From Hypericum androsaemum (Eukaryota; Streptophyta; Magnoliopsida; Malpighiales; Hypericaceae): DNA of 64,000 nucleotides. A program made the translations under genes and the position numbers. The stretch is from the NCBI GenBank assembly GCA_963995505.1, contig OZ023199.1:6071906-6135905 (forward strand), in the 5' to 3' direction. The notes beneath the pieces were generated by a model that saw only the letters and a program-made list of their open reading frames with translations, made no database searches and was not told the DNA's origin. Positions 27,786 to 40,618 of this stretch are shown piece by piece (positions within the stretch are counted from its first letter, which is position 1; each line of letters starts with the position of its first letter).

Positions 27786-30700
27786 ATGTGTTTGGAGTCT
27801 TTTCCTGGCCTTGGTATGGAATGTATGGAGATCGCAAGGAGTCAAAAGTGTTGCGGAAGGCCTAGTTTCATGAGGCCAGTGAACGACTTGTTGTTTGGTC
27901 AGAATAGTGTGCTGGAAGCGAAAGAGCGAATTGAGTTGGTTAGGGAAGCTGGCTTTGGCTACCTTCTTCACATTACAGAGAAGGAAATATGGCAAAAGGC
28001 GATGTCTAGTTTTGCTGAGAAATGTAGGGCACAACAAGAACTAGTGCTTGTTACTCCCTTGTTTGTGAGCCAAAGATACGGCCTGCCGTCTGGTGAGCTT
28101 GATGTCCATCTTGACTTAAAGGAATTCAAGAAAGGAGATAGGGCGGAGAGTTGCAGGGAGTTCTTGAACAGGTATGGATTGCGCTTGGAAAAGCAGAAGC
28201 ATATTGACCTTAAGGATGTGAGGGACATATTATTCGGTGTTCGTCCTGCTTCGGATGTTGATTGGGTTCAATATTACATTCTATATGGATTTGGTGTCTT
28301 TCTTGCCCCGCACACTTCGGAGGTCGTCAATGTGAAGTTATTTTCGTACATTAACCCACTTTTCGAGGCGAGGAAGTACAATTGGTGCAAGTATGTTGCT
28401 GACAGTGCAAATGATGGGTTACGCACTAGTTTGCAGAGTACTGCTGAGGTGGTTAAATATGGAGGCAATATCCAGTTGTTGGTGCAGTACCACAACCACA
28501 TTGAACATATGGCTGCTGCTCCTGATGCCCATAGCATCCCTTCGTCCTCCAAACCGCAATGGGAGCTGTTATCTGATAAAGAGGTGATTCTTATATGTAT
28601 TTTATATCTTTTAGAAATTATGTATTATTTTTTTCATAGTTGATAAACTATTCTAATTTTGGTTACTTTTTGTTGCAGCTGCGTGAGAAATAGGAGAATA
28701 TCGCGAACGTATTGATGATTTAGAATATGATATTAAGAATATCCTCAATGTTCTTGCTGATAGGAAGAGGAAGGGGAAGGGGAAGGTAGTTGAAGTAGAT
28801 GGGGATAAGGTTGGGGATGGAGAAGATGTTGGAGTGGTTGGCCAAGAGGAGCATCAGTTTGTTGGTGAAGACAATGGGGTTGAGATCAACTCGGTAAGTC
28901 AAGTTGTAAGCCATTTCTTTTAATCATTATGACCAGTAAATCGTTATCCACTAAACCAGCTTTTCATACATAGGTAAACCATTTAATGATAGCACTATGA
29001 ACCAGGTATTCATGCACAGTACACCACTTGAGGATTTTACGAAGAACCGTTTAATCATCCATCGTAAACCATTAAATAATATAACGATGAACCGTTTAAT
29101 CATGCACATCTAACCATTTAATGATATTACATTAAAACATTTAATCATGAGAAGTAAACCATTTTATGATCTTATAATGACCCATTAAATCATGCATAAT
29201 AAACCATTTTAAGGATTTCTCATAAGCTCCCACATTTAGCTCTACAACCGCCTAATAAACCATTTTAAGGATTTCTCATAAGCTCCCACATTTAGCTCTA
29301 CAACTGCCTATATTGACCATTTCTTATCTGGTTGTAACTGTTTACATGTGAAGCTTGTGGAAGAGTCCAGCAGAGGTCGGCTAGGTGATTCGGATGACAA
29401 TGATAAGGATGATCCAGACTACTTCCCTTAGCCCATTGAGATCACCTCCAATGAGGACAGTGGGTGTGAGAAGACCAATACCCCTGCTCAACCGTCGGCT
29501 GTAGTTGAGCAATCAAAGGTCGATCATCAGAAGTGTGAGGATGGAAGGGACGATTCGCCCTTTGTACCTATAGGTAGGTCGAGTGTTGTTACATACTCGG
29601 GTTGTGATTTTGACCCCCCTTCCTTTTCATTAGGTTTTGATATGTCTCATAACCATGATGATGTCCATCAATTTGGAGATGCTAGCCGGCCCACAGAATT
29701 TGATTCGCCAAGCATGTTTGATGATCCCAATTTTGTTGAATTGCTTTTTAAACTTGTAGATGATGTTAGTGCGGGGAAGGAGGATGTGGGTACTTTTGTT
29801 AGTGGTCACATTACCAGCCCCTTGAGAATCGCTGTTCTAGATGAGTTGGTACTGTCTGTCGTGGAAGCAAAGCGTAAAACACAGTGCAGCATTATGCTTG
29901 GGGATCCTTTTACTGAGGAGAAGAAGAAGAAGAAAAGGAAGAAGGAACGAGCAGATCCAACAGCTGTGACCATAGCTACCTCCTTCTCATCCTAAGAGGG
30001 GGACTGCCCACAAGGGGGTTGCAATTACTGATGTACCAGTAATCGCTCTTCGTTGTAAGAAGGGTATCAAGGACAAAGGGGTAGCTGTTGGTGGATCTAG
30101 TGAGCTCGGGGTGTCTATTGTGCATGAGCTTGACAACATTGAGGTAGAAGATATTCCAAGAAAGAATTTGGTTATCATACCAATTGGCCAATACAATCAG
30201 TCTGTGTACACTTTTATTAGTCGCCGAGATGCGCATACGGATGCCAAGAATGCATACATAAATATTACGGAACAAGGAAAAGAGATTATTTGGCAGTATG
30301 CAACTGAGAAGAGAAAAGATACCCTCCCGTAAGTTACATGTGTACATGCCAAGTATTTTGATATAGTTATATATTTGTTATTGTTTGTTACATTTTTCCA
30401 TTGCACTTTGCAGTGGGGAGATTTTTGATTGGGATGGGACTTTTAGATTGATTCGGGAAGCCACAGAATCTCTTGGTGCCAGGAAATGGGTATCATCTAT
30501 TGCTGTTGATTGGTATCTCAAATCATATATCAGAGGGATGGAAGTTCGGGGGGAAAAGATTGAGCGCATGTGCTTCCCCATTTTGTTAGCGGTGAGTTTT
30601 TTTAATGCAAACCATTTCATGTCGTGTTCTACACCATTGAGTAATAACAGTGCAAACCATTTGATGATTTTGTATTTTCTTTTCTATAATAATCTTTGTA

Positions 30701-31408
30701 GGTTAAGTGGTTGAAGAACAGCCATCCCTCCATTGATGAAATGCAAGAACAACAGTTAATTGCTCATGTACAACAGATTGATGGTATTATTGATGGGTAT
30801 TTTCCGTTTCTCAGTAAAGATAAAGACAAGAAGAAGATCAACTTTGTAACTATACAAACCATTCGGATGAAACCATTTTACAGTAACTATATAACCATTA
30901 AATATCTGTTCTGTATTTTTGTTGATGGAAATAGTGGTTCTTCCCATGGTTCCACGACAAACACTTCACTGTTTTTGTTGTCAATATCATCGCAAAAGGA
31001 TGTTATTGCCTGGACAGCGGCCATATGAATATCAAGAGGAAGGAGTTATTGGGGAACCATGCCAAGAAGATACTGGGTCTGTTTGGTCACTATCTGAAAA
31101 ATTTTAGACCAATAACCATTGCATCTTACAAGTTTGGAGTTTTGGATGATGTTCCGAAGCAGCCCGACCACCTGAGTTGTGGTGTTTTTGTTGGTCTTTT
31201 TTGCAAATTCTACACCCATTTCTGGCCATTGGAACGGATGGATCCACTGCTGAAGTTTGATTGGCAGAATCATAAATTTTTGAACGATACCAGGAAGCAG
31301 ATGTTTTATGCAATGGTGGTTCATCCGGGCAATCTAGTCCTACCAATGGTTGTTGAAAAAGCAATGGAATGGAGGCCATCTAAAGTGACGAAGAAAATAT
31401 GCAAATGA
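27786..31408 (+). pseudogene. Mobile-element gene: plant-mobile-domain-like N-terminus plus Ulp1 (C48) protease
   Basis: Exons inferred at about 27786-28583, 28679-28893, 29354-30328, 30414-30591, 30702-30844 and 30935-31408. The N-terminal part (VREAGFGYLLHI, VSQRYGLPSGELDVHLDL, YYILYGFGVFLAPHTSEVVN, ARKYNWCKYV) resembles the mobile domain/DUF1985-like region of plant transposon proteins. An acidic middle and a Lys-rich stretch (EEKKKKKRKKER) follow. The C-terminus is a Ulp1/SUMO-protease fold: HDKHFTVFVVNI (His), CYCLDSG (Asp) and KQPDHLSCGVFVG (Gln and catalytic Cys). The triad is intact, but stops at the start of exon 2 (LREK-stop), at YFP-stop-PIE in exon 3 and a frameshift near 29990 break the frame. 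Such Ulp1 genes travel in plant MULE and related DNA transposons, matching the FAR1-type transposase remnant convergent to it at 32-33 kb. Confidence 0.7.
28928..29308. repeat. AACCATTT-type minisatellite within an intron of the Ulp1 gene
   Basis: Consecutive degenerate units of about 45 bp, each containing (A)AACC(A/G)TTTAAT(C/G)AT and ending GTAAACC or similar. They are followed by two near-perfect 56-bp units (29197-29252, 29253-29308) starting TAATAAACCATTTTAAGG. The same core motif recurs in other non-coding gaps of this element. Confidence 0.75.
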
Positions 31409-32024
31409 TTAGCCTCACAGGTTGTTCACTCCTATTCGTTGTAGGATTATGTTGGTCTTTTTTCGGGTGGCTTTGCAAGCTCTGTCATCTTTGAAATTTT
31501 TGAAACATCTGTTGGACATGTGGGAATATAAATGGTTGGTGAACCAGTTTATTTTGTGCACTTTTGCGTACCTGATGTAATTGGACGGTGTCCATTCGGG
31601 AATCGATGTGTCAGACCATTTTATATTTTCTATGGAAACTATTTCATTAGATTAGGTATCATTATTGCACCAACCATTTTATCTTATTAGCAAGTAGTTT
31701 TTCTTGTGAATTTTCGTGAACCTTATGATGCAAAAAACCCAGGACCTTTTTGGTGTCAACTTTTGTGTACTTTGCGATGCAAAAATGTTTGAAAAACTAC
31801 GAGGCATGTCCAGAAAATGCTTGATAAATGCAAGATAAGTTGGGAATAAATACGTATAAATTATTGATCTAGCCATGAGGAACCATTCTATAATTACGAT
31901 GCAAATAATTTCGAACATATGTAGTATTAAACAGCAGAGGGAATAAACCATTTCGACATAACAACGAGAACCACTTTTATCATATTAACCTGTCATTCAG
32001 CCTAAAATATAGAAAATATTCTAG
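31409..32024. other. Spacer between two convergent mobile-element genes
   Basis: Non-coding, with further AACCATTTTA-type motifs (near 31615, 31673, 31881, 31947, 31970). No gene recognised. Confidence 0.5.
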
Positions 32025-33130
32025 TTATTTATTTAAGTCTATCTCCAAACGTCTGTATTTCATTTTTTTCTTCAGCCGTCCAATCTCATTTGCACTCTTT
32101 ATTCGATTCCTTGTCTTCCTCTGATTCTCTCTAATCTTTATAGTTTTCCCGGCGGTTTGAGATGTTGATGTCTGAACCTCAGTTGGTGGAGTTGACTGTG
32201 CTTGAGTGCTTTTGCGCTGTCGAATTTGTCGTCTCGCACTAGCAATCAGGTCTTCCAGGATGTGGACATTCTCAGGATCCAATGAGGCTTCATCTGCCAA
32301 CTCTAGTAGCTTGCATTTAACCTTTTTGAAGCTGTCGATGTTGTTACTTCCCTGACCGATTATTATAGGGATCTCGGCTGACTCCAATTCGTCCTTCGCT
32401 TTTACCATCCACCTTTTCATAATATAATGGTTAGGAAGCTCTCTGAACTCTTCTTCACCCAAGGATCTCAACGTTTCCATTACTCGCAGAATATGTCTGC
32501 AGAACAACTCGACAGTTTCATACAAACGGCACGAGCATGCGAGTATCATTTTTGTCTTGTGTACTTGCACCAATTTCTCATCCAACCTCACTGACAGGTC
32601 TTGCTTTGATAGTGTGTAGACATGGTAGTGTCTGATGCGATCTACAAACGGTATTAAAAAAGACCATCAATCAAATCAGTTCATACCATTTGTTTATTTC
32701 GGGATAGTATCAAAAACATACCATTAGATGACAGGATCAACCAATTGCACATGTCAAAATGGACTAGTTAATATTTACTAATAATACCGTTGCATCGTCT
32801 CCGAACCAGCAACCATACGATTGCAATGACCGTACCTGTTAGATTTTGGTTGTCAAACTGTAGCTCCATTGTGTAGTCTGCAGATTCATCGTATTGTTTC
32901 TGAAACTTTTCGTACATGCAATGAGTGTAGACTTCTGCTGAATTAAGTAATTGGTTGCATCTATTTTTGTTGTTACGCCGCTTATCCTTGGAGTCATAGT
33001 CGGCCTTTGCTACTTCATGCCTTCTACCATCCAAAAGATTATTAAAATGTGTAAAGAACTGTAGAAGGTTGTAGTCGGGTTGTAAGTACCGCCTTACAAT
33101 GCTATTGAATGATTTTAACATCCAAATCAA
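32025..33130 (-). pseudogene. FAR1/MULE-type transposase, C-terminal part
   Basis: Two exons, 32836 to about 33130 and 32025-32641, with a 194-bp GT-AG intron, on the minus strand. The first contains LKSFNSIVRRYLQPDYNLLQ, FTHFNNLLDGRRHEVAKADY and EVYTHCMYEKFQKQYDE, the region after the MULE catalytic core in FAR1/FHY3-related proteins. The second has HYHVYTLSKQD, then ACSCRLYETVELFCRHILRV, a SWIM zinc finger (C-x-C...C-x-H), then LPNHYIMKRWMVKAKDE and a basic tail. The N-terminal DNA-binding domain and DDE core that should precede it are not recognisable beyond about 33200, so the gene is 5'-truncated. It lies tail-to-tail with the Ulp1 gene, as in two-gene Mutator elements. A domesticated FRS gene is an alternative, but truncation argues against function. 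Confidence 0.72.
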
Positions 33131-33199
33131 TTGTGTTCATTGACATCTGGTGTATTTCTGTCGTGGAAAAAGTCACCATGGTTCTTCTACTTGTAATCG

Positions 33200-33999
33200 C
33201 CGTTTTTATCAAAAATCTAGAGTTTTTTTGGTAGATGTTATCACCAATTGGAATTTCTTAATTTGACTTCATTCGTGATTAAGTATATCCCTTAAATTTA
33301 GCTACCCATAACCGTAAGCGTCCATTAATTCCTTTAAAGCTACGTATATTCTCCTTCTTTAATTAGGATAGTATTACATTTTTGCCCTCAATTTATTAAG
33401 TCCAGCATAGGCCTGGAGCTGCCTATGCAGGACCAAATCCAGTCTCCCACCTTCTTTCTCTTATACTGTTAAGAGTAACTATTTTTAGTAAATATCAGTT
33501 ACATTGACAAAACGTTATGTTTGGCATAATCTAATACTATAAATAAAAAATAATTTATTCAAAAACATCGTATAAGTAATGACCATATTTACAATATATT
33601 TCAAAATCGACATGATCATATTTTTGGAAATATTTACATGGATATTTTTATGGAAATTATTCTTGTGTTAGATATGCCAAGGTTTTCTAAGTGATCACAA
33701 TTATTCTAAGTGATAAGAGACTTGAATTCGCTTAAAGATATTTTGAATTCAATCCTCAATATAAAAAATATTATTAAAAAGTCACCCTTAAAATATGATC
33801 TCACAATATTCTAAATATAGAATTAAAAATAGTCTCAATAGCACTGATTGTTGCATCAAGAACTATGTTTTAATGGCTATGAAAAAAAGAGATAAATAGA
33901 TAAATAGTTCAAAATAAATTGAGACAAAAGAATGACAATGACTTATCCTAAGCAAAAGTCACTTTCGACAAACCATTACTTGCACCAAAAATTCAACTT
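33200..33999. other. AT-rich intergenic DNA
   Basis: No coding sense, RNA gene or terminal repeat of the preceding element could be identified. Confidence 0.45.
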
Positions 34000-34007
34000 C
34001 TTCACCG

Positions 34008-34621
34008 TAGGGATGGCATAAATACTCATACTCTGAAGGTTGGACCTTACTCTTACTCCGTGGATCGAAGGTATGTTGACTTTGACTAGGTCTAGAGTAG
34101 GTTATGGGTATGGGTCTGCTTTTCAAGGTGGGGTCGAGGGTAGGGTATGAATCCTATGAATTCCTACCCTACCGTTACCCTAATTTGGACCCTACCCTAA
34201 CTAGACCATAATTAGACTTCTTTATCTTTAAATTTTACTTATAAATTGTAAAAGAGTTCTCAAATATTCTAGAATATGTTCCATGATATCGACTCTGAAA
34301 TTAAAAATATATATAATTTTAATTTTTTTATTGATATACTAGTATTTCATGATTAATCTTCACATATTCATTATGACTTATTGAATTTTATATAAAGAAT
34401 TAAATAATTTTATATAAAAATTATCAAAAATGTCTTGCATTTAATTCAAGGGTCGGATCCTGCAGGACCTCGTAGACCATGCGGACCCTGAGAGTAAAGG
34501 TATAAATCTAATAATGAGATTTGTCGAGAGTCTAGGATATGATATGGGTCCAACTTTTCAAACAAGGATATGGATAGGGTCCTACCAATATTCTATCCTA
34601 CCATACCAGTTGTCATCCCTA
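34008..34621. mobile_element. hAT-type MITE with perfect 8-bp target duplication
   Basis: Terminal inverted repeats TAGGGATGGCA (left) and TGTCATCCCTA (right, i.e. TAGGGATGACA inverted) bound 614 bp of non-coding DNA. CTTCACCG occurs immediately outside both ends (34000-34007 and 34622-34629). An 8-bp duplication and TAGGG ends are hallmarks of hAT elements. The interior is made of diverged inverted segments (GGACCCTA / TAGGGT motifs). A diverged relative lies at 59660-60170. Confidence 0.85.
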
Positions 34622-34629
34622 CTTCACCG

Positions 34630-35454
34630 CAAAATGATAGCAAAGCTCAGACATGAATAGACACTTTTCTACTTCAAAAATATGTTAAACCATTTGTGTC
34701 AGGAAAAAAAAGCATCAATATTAACCATCATAAACGTAAACAAAACAATAACTTAAAATAAATGAATAAATAAACAAACAAAACTATGCTTCGTCTACAC
34801 ATACACCTACCTGCCTGTCTCCACTTGTCAAGAACCCCAGCAAGGAAATCGTAAGCGCAACGTGAAATCAAGCAAGAGTGGGCCCTACCAATAAAATTGG
34901 TCTAGCGGATAATAGTCTCGAATTCAATTAAAAATATTTAGTTTCAAATATGAAATATATTATTAAGAGAATTATTTTCTAAACATGATACGGTTGTTCG
35001 ATTATGAACAACATAAAATTTAAAAAAAAAGAGTGGCCCCATTCTGCCTTACCTCGCCACGCCGCTCCGCCTCTGTTTATTAAGGGGAAAACTCCAACTG
35101 TTTAATGAAAGAAATAAACACTTAAAAAATCAACAACCATGCGAAATCTCAAAAAAAAAAATGGCGATATTATATTCAAATTATTATCTTCAAATTAAAA
35201 TTTTAAAATAATTAGAGGAATTCTTCGGGCATATAAAAAGTGTCCAGCGACGTACCATAGTAATCTTCGGACAACCAAAAAAGGAAAGCCAAAAGCTCGC
35301 CCGCCCACCCGCCACGCGTACCCGAAACTCTCTCTCCTCACCCCCAAGACGGCGCCGTCCCGCACAGCTCATCACATCACATTGTTCCCACTCTCTCTCC
35401 TCTTCCCTCCTTTTCCTGGATCCAAAGTCCCCAAGGGAAGGGCGGCATTTGGCG
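34630..35454. other. Upstream region of the GT14 gene
   Basis: AT-rich to about 35220, then GC-richer with CT-rich stretches (35321-35410) typical of a plant 5' leader. No other feature recognised. Confidence 0.45.
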
Positions 35455-38400
35455 ATGACGCCGAAGAAACCGGGGAGGCGCCACCTCATCTGGATGACGT
35501 GGAAGCTCGTCATCTTGTTGTCGGCGGGGCTCTGCCTCCTCGCCATCTTCAAGCTCCACTCCGCCGCCTCCACCTCAACCTCAACCTCCGCCCATGTCCA
35601 CGATCTCTCCTCTTCTTCGTCTTCTAAAATTGGGTTCGTGGGGCCCCCAAAGGTGGCCTTCCTCTTCCTCGCCCGCCGCGACTTGCCCCTCGATTTCCTC
35701 TGGGCCAACTTCTTCCAGGTATTATTATTCCCTTCCTTTCTCGCTTTCTCTGCTATTACTTTGTTAGGGCCAACCGAACGAATTGGGACATCTTCGGTAT
35801 TATAGTATCAGAGCGTGTTGATCTCTCGGATTGGTTTTGGGTTTAGCTGAGGACTAGCGATCCGAGTGGATGGATTCAACGAATCGTTCGAATATTATTG
35901 CCAATGGAAGAACACCAATTGACAATTTTTGGCAGAATGCAGATGTAGCCAATTTCTCGATTTATATACACTCAGCACCTGGCTTTGAGTTTGACGATTC
36001 GACGACGAGGTCCCATTTCTTTTACGGCCGACAGTTGAGGAATAGCATTCAGGTGATTGAACAAAGTTCCTTTCTTTCGAGCTTCAGATGGTCACTTTTT
36101 TATCTTTTGGCCATACATTTTGATTCATGGATGATGATGTTTCACTGCCAGGTGGGATGGGGAGAGTCGAGTATGATTCAAGCCGAACGGTTGTTGCTTG
36201 CTGCTGCTCTAGAGGATCCTTCTAATCAAAGATTTGTTCTTCTCTCTGACAGGTTTTAGGGTTTCCCATCTCTTTCACCAACCAAACCTTAGTCTTCATC
36301 AAGCATATTGCGTCTTTTTATGTCTAGTTGGAATCCTTTTTCTTTATTGTTTATGCCATATGCTGAACCTTCGGGTTGAGGTTAACTATCCTATAGAGAG
36401 ATATATAGTAAAAGCCTAAAAGGTGCCTTGCTTTACACGTATATCCCGGTTTTTGTGCCTTGCATTTTCCACTTTTTACATTTTTGTTTCCAACATGCAA
36501 ATTGGCTTGGGAAGAATGCCTCATCTCTGTACTTATTCAGCTTTTCTCTATTTTAACCTTGCAGTTGTGTGCCTCTGTACAGCTTTTCTTACATATACAA
36601 TTATCTGATAACTTCTCGGAGGAGCTTTGTAGACAGGTAAATGGGGCACTTCAATTTTTGAGGTGCATCCACCATTTTCATTGCGGTCTTATGTTCCTTA
36701 TTTATTTGTTCTTGTAGTTAGTAAGTTGGTTGAATCACTCTTTTGCAGCTTTCTTGACACGAAAGAAGGCAGGTACACCAAAAAAATGTCACCAGTTATT
36801 TCCAAAGACAAGTGGCGGAAAGGATCCCAGGTATAAATTATGCTGACTATTTTGAATCAGTTACCAACTTAATTGCGTTCTGGGCTGGTAGAAACTGATG
36901 TTTTTCCGGCATAAACTATTGATTGGCATGATAGAGTTCAATTTAAGTAGAAGAAGTGCATTGGTGTCGTCTTGAGAACAGATTGATTAGAATATGTTGC
37001 TGTTATTCATTAGAGATTTAGATGCACCACTCATTAGATTTGATAATCCTTGATGCTTATAAGGAGTCTTAGTTCTGAACCTAAAGGGAATTTGTTTAAG
37101 GAAGACCACCTTTGGTAGCTAATAGAATTTTATTTCTCAGTACCTGAGTTGCAAGTATCAATTTCTCTGGACATCTGAAATTGAGCGAATTCTACTTGCA
37201 TATCTAGTTGTTCCTAACTAATGAGTTAAAGACCTGAAGGCTGCTACAACAAGTAATCCAAGTATTTTCTTTCATAGTGGCTCCAAATGAGCAGAAGTGG
37301 TGTATAGATGGTGGGGCTGAAGGATTCGTTCCTGTTTGAACATGCCTTGGGTTTGATTTTATGGATAGCTTTACATTGTTTACATCAAGATCTATGATTT
37401 CATCAGTAGTTTCTTTGAAGAAAAGAAGCTTGGACATGCGCAAGCCATAACCGCATTGTTATATGCTTATTGCTTTGGGTTTGCTGTCTGTTGTGCGAAG
37501 CTATGTAATAATAGTCTATGTTTCTTTGTTTTACAATATATTACTTAGGTGCCTCCGGATTTCAATATGGTAGTCATGTTAGTTGGAAGAAATGTATAAA
37601 TGGAATTTTGTCCGAGTTTTGCACAGACATGCAATTCTTATAGCAACCTGGGGGGTTTAACTTGCAGTTCTCCCTTTTTTGTATTTATTTTTTCTTGATA
37701 GGAAGCAGGTTATGTACATATCACTTGCACATATCGACATCCAATGTAATTTTTTTTTGTTTCAGTGGGTTTCTTTGAATCGCAGACATGCACAGGTTGT
37801 TGTAAATGATCATAAAGTATTTCCAGTTTTTCAGAAACACTGCAAGGTAAGTTTTGATGGTGAGGCTGTGACTTTGTATTTCTTATAGTAGAGTTGGACA
37901 TTTGTGATTCGATACAATTAATTTCATTCTTCATGCATATATTCTCATGTTTATCAATCTTCTATCTCGCAACAAATTTGTGCTTCTAGCAAACTTATGA
38001 TAATGAATTTTAACTGAAATTCGTCAATGAAAATCACCGGTTTTGATTAGCTCAGTTGATATCAACCAAACTGTCATTTCCGCAACTTGTGTTTGTATGG
38101 AGTATCCTTTATACGCGTCTTCCCTTGCACATTTATTGGAAAATATGATACTTGGACAAGGGATGGGAGAAATGATGGAATGGCCGTTAGCAACCATAGA
38201 AATACATAACTATTTTACGCACCATATTTGTTGTTTTTGCAACTAGAAAAAGAAGCCCAATGATTAGTTCATCTTTTACGATGATGTAAACAAGTTTTCC
38301 TCAATTTTAATCTCTTTGCTGTGGTAGAGAAACTGACATGACATATCTTTATATTCCATGACCATGTCTTTGCTCTTTGCAGCGACGTCCACCTGTTGAT

Positions 38401-39534
38401 GTGAGCAAGGGAAAGCTGAATACTGTAAGCTCTACTGATCCTGTGTGCAGGATGTAAATATATATTGATCAGTCGGCATCTATCATCTTGGATTGGCTCC
38501 TATTTATTTCTAATACATGCATAGGATTTTGTTCCGACTGTTGTATGGTCATTTCTCTTCATTTTTCTATTGCTGCTTGTTGTTTAGTGGAAGAACCACA
38601 CAAAGGCCAATGCAAGCATGCAAATCTATTTATGTTACTTCCATCTGGTAGTTGGTGAATAGAAGTTACAGCGTCAGGCTTATACTCTGTTTACTTGTGA
38701 TCTTTCGAATGCAGAAACTTCAAAAGCAGCATAACTGCATCCCTGATGAACATTATGTGCCTACATTGCTGTCAGTAAGTAATAGCTGTTTTTTCGGTCC
38801 TTGCTTTCCGAGCCTTTGCTTTCTCAGCCGTTGTTTGGGATGAGGGAATATTGATATAAAAATACAAACATTTTTTTTTCATTGATCAACTTTTTCTCTC
38901 TTCCAAACCTTAATAATAATGTAATTTTCTTGTCTCTGTTTTCTTTCCTCTTGTTTTCATCTAACAAATGGTTATTGTCTCTGACCTTAATTTCTCTGCG
39001 TATGGGGAGATTTAGTTGTGTCAATGATTTTCTTCAAAATTGTAATATTAGAAGTTGTTAACGATGTGCTTGTAGATGTATGGGCTAGAAGGTCAACTTG
39101 AGAGAAGAACTTTGACGTACACTGAATGGAATCAATCTGCAATGAAAATGGAGAACCGAGCCTGGCATCCCACTACATTTACCTACACAGATGCAGGCCC
39201 TCGGAAGATTAATGAAATTAAGGTAAATTCGAGACTCTCCTTGTTGCTGCTTTTCAGCGAGTTCTCGATTCTCCTTGTTGCAATTACAGAGTCAGATTTA
39301 TGCATGGAGATTCAATTGCGCGATACCCTTTTTGTCTGCTACTTGCTTTTGCAGGAAATTAACCATATATACTACGAAACAGAGCGACGCACTGAATGGT
39401 GCCGATCCAACTCAGTTCCCGTCCCCTGTTTTCTGTTTGCAAGGAAGTTCTCTAGAGGAGCTGCAATGCGCCTTCTGGCTGAGGGGGTCCTCGGCCCCTT
39501 TGATCCAAGTGGGTTGTTAGCAACTCCGCGTTGA
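35455..39534 (+). CDS. GT14 family glycosyltransferase (core-2/I-branching, BC10/DUF266-like)
   Basis: Ten exons join to 381 residues: 35455-35718, 35936-36052, 36152-36252, 36565-36636, 36749-36830, 37766-37846, 38383-38424, 38715-38774, 39076-39222, 39355-39534. It is a type II Golgi membrane protein: a short basic cytosolic tail, a membrane anchor WKLVILLSAGLCLLAIFKL (about residues 16-34), a Ser/Thr stem, then the catalytic domain. Landmarks of the family are KVAFLFLARRDLPLDFLW, FSIYIHSAPGFEFD, VGWGESSMIQAERLLLAAAL, RFVLLSDSCVPLYSFSYIY, FVDSFLDTKEGRY, KWRKGSQWVSLNRRHAQVVV, CIPDEHYVPTLLS, ERRTLTYTEWNQS and FARKFSRGAAMRLL. Substrate is unknown; the rice relative BC10 affects wall polymers and arabinogalactan proteins. 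Length is normal, and all introns are GT-AG. Confidence 0.9.
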
Positions 39535-40618
39535 TTGACAGCAGGACCGACGCATACTTTCACTATGTTCTGACTCTTGACTCGAAAGTTAAAGACGAAT
39601 GGCGAGCTTGGCAAGCTTACTTCACCGTTGTACACTCCGCAAGTATAGGAGCGGATGCCATGAGTAGATACCGAAAACGCGACGCTGCTAGATTAACTGT
39701 CGAAAATCGAGGTGAAGATATGTAGGCACTGCAGAAAGGGGGTATACTTTCTTAGCTCAGTCAAGATTGGACGCTTGATGTCCTCCATATATTTTTAAGA
39801 TACTACGGAACATTTCTTTTCGAGTGGTAGTACATAATATCAGTTAACATGTTCCATAGCTTCTAGTGCAACATTGTGTACCAATTTTGATAGTCTCAAT
39901 TAAAGCATTAAATAGTCATCAAATTGGAAAAAAGTTTTCGCATTTAATTAAGAACATCGTTACCATTAATCAATAGTAAGAAGGAAGCCATCCACAAGAT
40001 GATTAGTGGTCCCCAAGATGATTCGTCAGGTCGGCGAGACATTCTTAAACTCTTATTATGAATTTTTATCTAATAAGATCTTGTGATGAGAAGAACCTGA
40101 ATATGTTTCGCAACCAATTTCATCGCAGTCGGTCTCAACGAGGAGGACCTGATTGTTGGTGTTTTCGTGACGAGAACTCGATACATTCTTGCTTGCGATC
40201 GCACACGCTTGCATCAATTGGTAAGTGAATTGTTCTGGTCTCGATTTCGATTTTCGAATTTTTGTTGAGAAAATTTTAATATTTTTCAATTATTTTATCC
40301 GATTTGAATTCAGATTAGTCAGCCCCGTGAAAAGATATCAAGTGATATAAACTTAAAAAACTCTTACTAGAAAAAATCTCTCATTTGATAAGTTGGATTT
40401 AAATTATTTGGAGTTGCTTGTTGAAGCACATTGCTCAATGCAGATCATGAAGAACAAATTAGAAACCAATAAACTTCGAAACTAAAAAAAAAACTATTTT
40501 CTTTATTTTTCATATAATTTCAAAACCTCTACATACCTATAGAAAAACTGGCATAAAATAATCAAGAAATGACTAATTATTTTATATATCTATTAAAAAG
40601 TGACATGTCTAATTTTTT
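39535..40618. other. Intergenic between convergent GT14 and DUF1068 genes
   Basis: GT14 3' UTR, then AT-rich DNA. I saw no further gene. Confidence 0.45.

Noticed and set aside
28928..29308. CRISPR-like array
   Set aside because: Repeats are diverged and contiguous, without unique spacers of constant length; the DNA is plant nuclear.
35785..35845. TATAGTATCAGAGCGTGT as a second copia primer-binding site
   Set aside because: It lies inside intron 1 of the GT14 gene with no LTR beside it; a chance match to the tRNA-Met complement.
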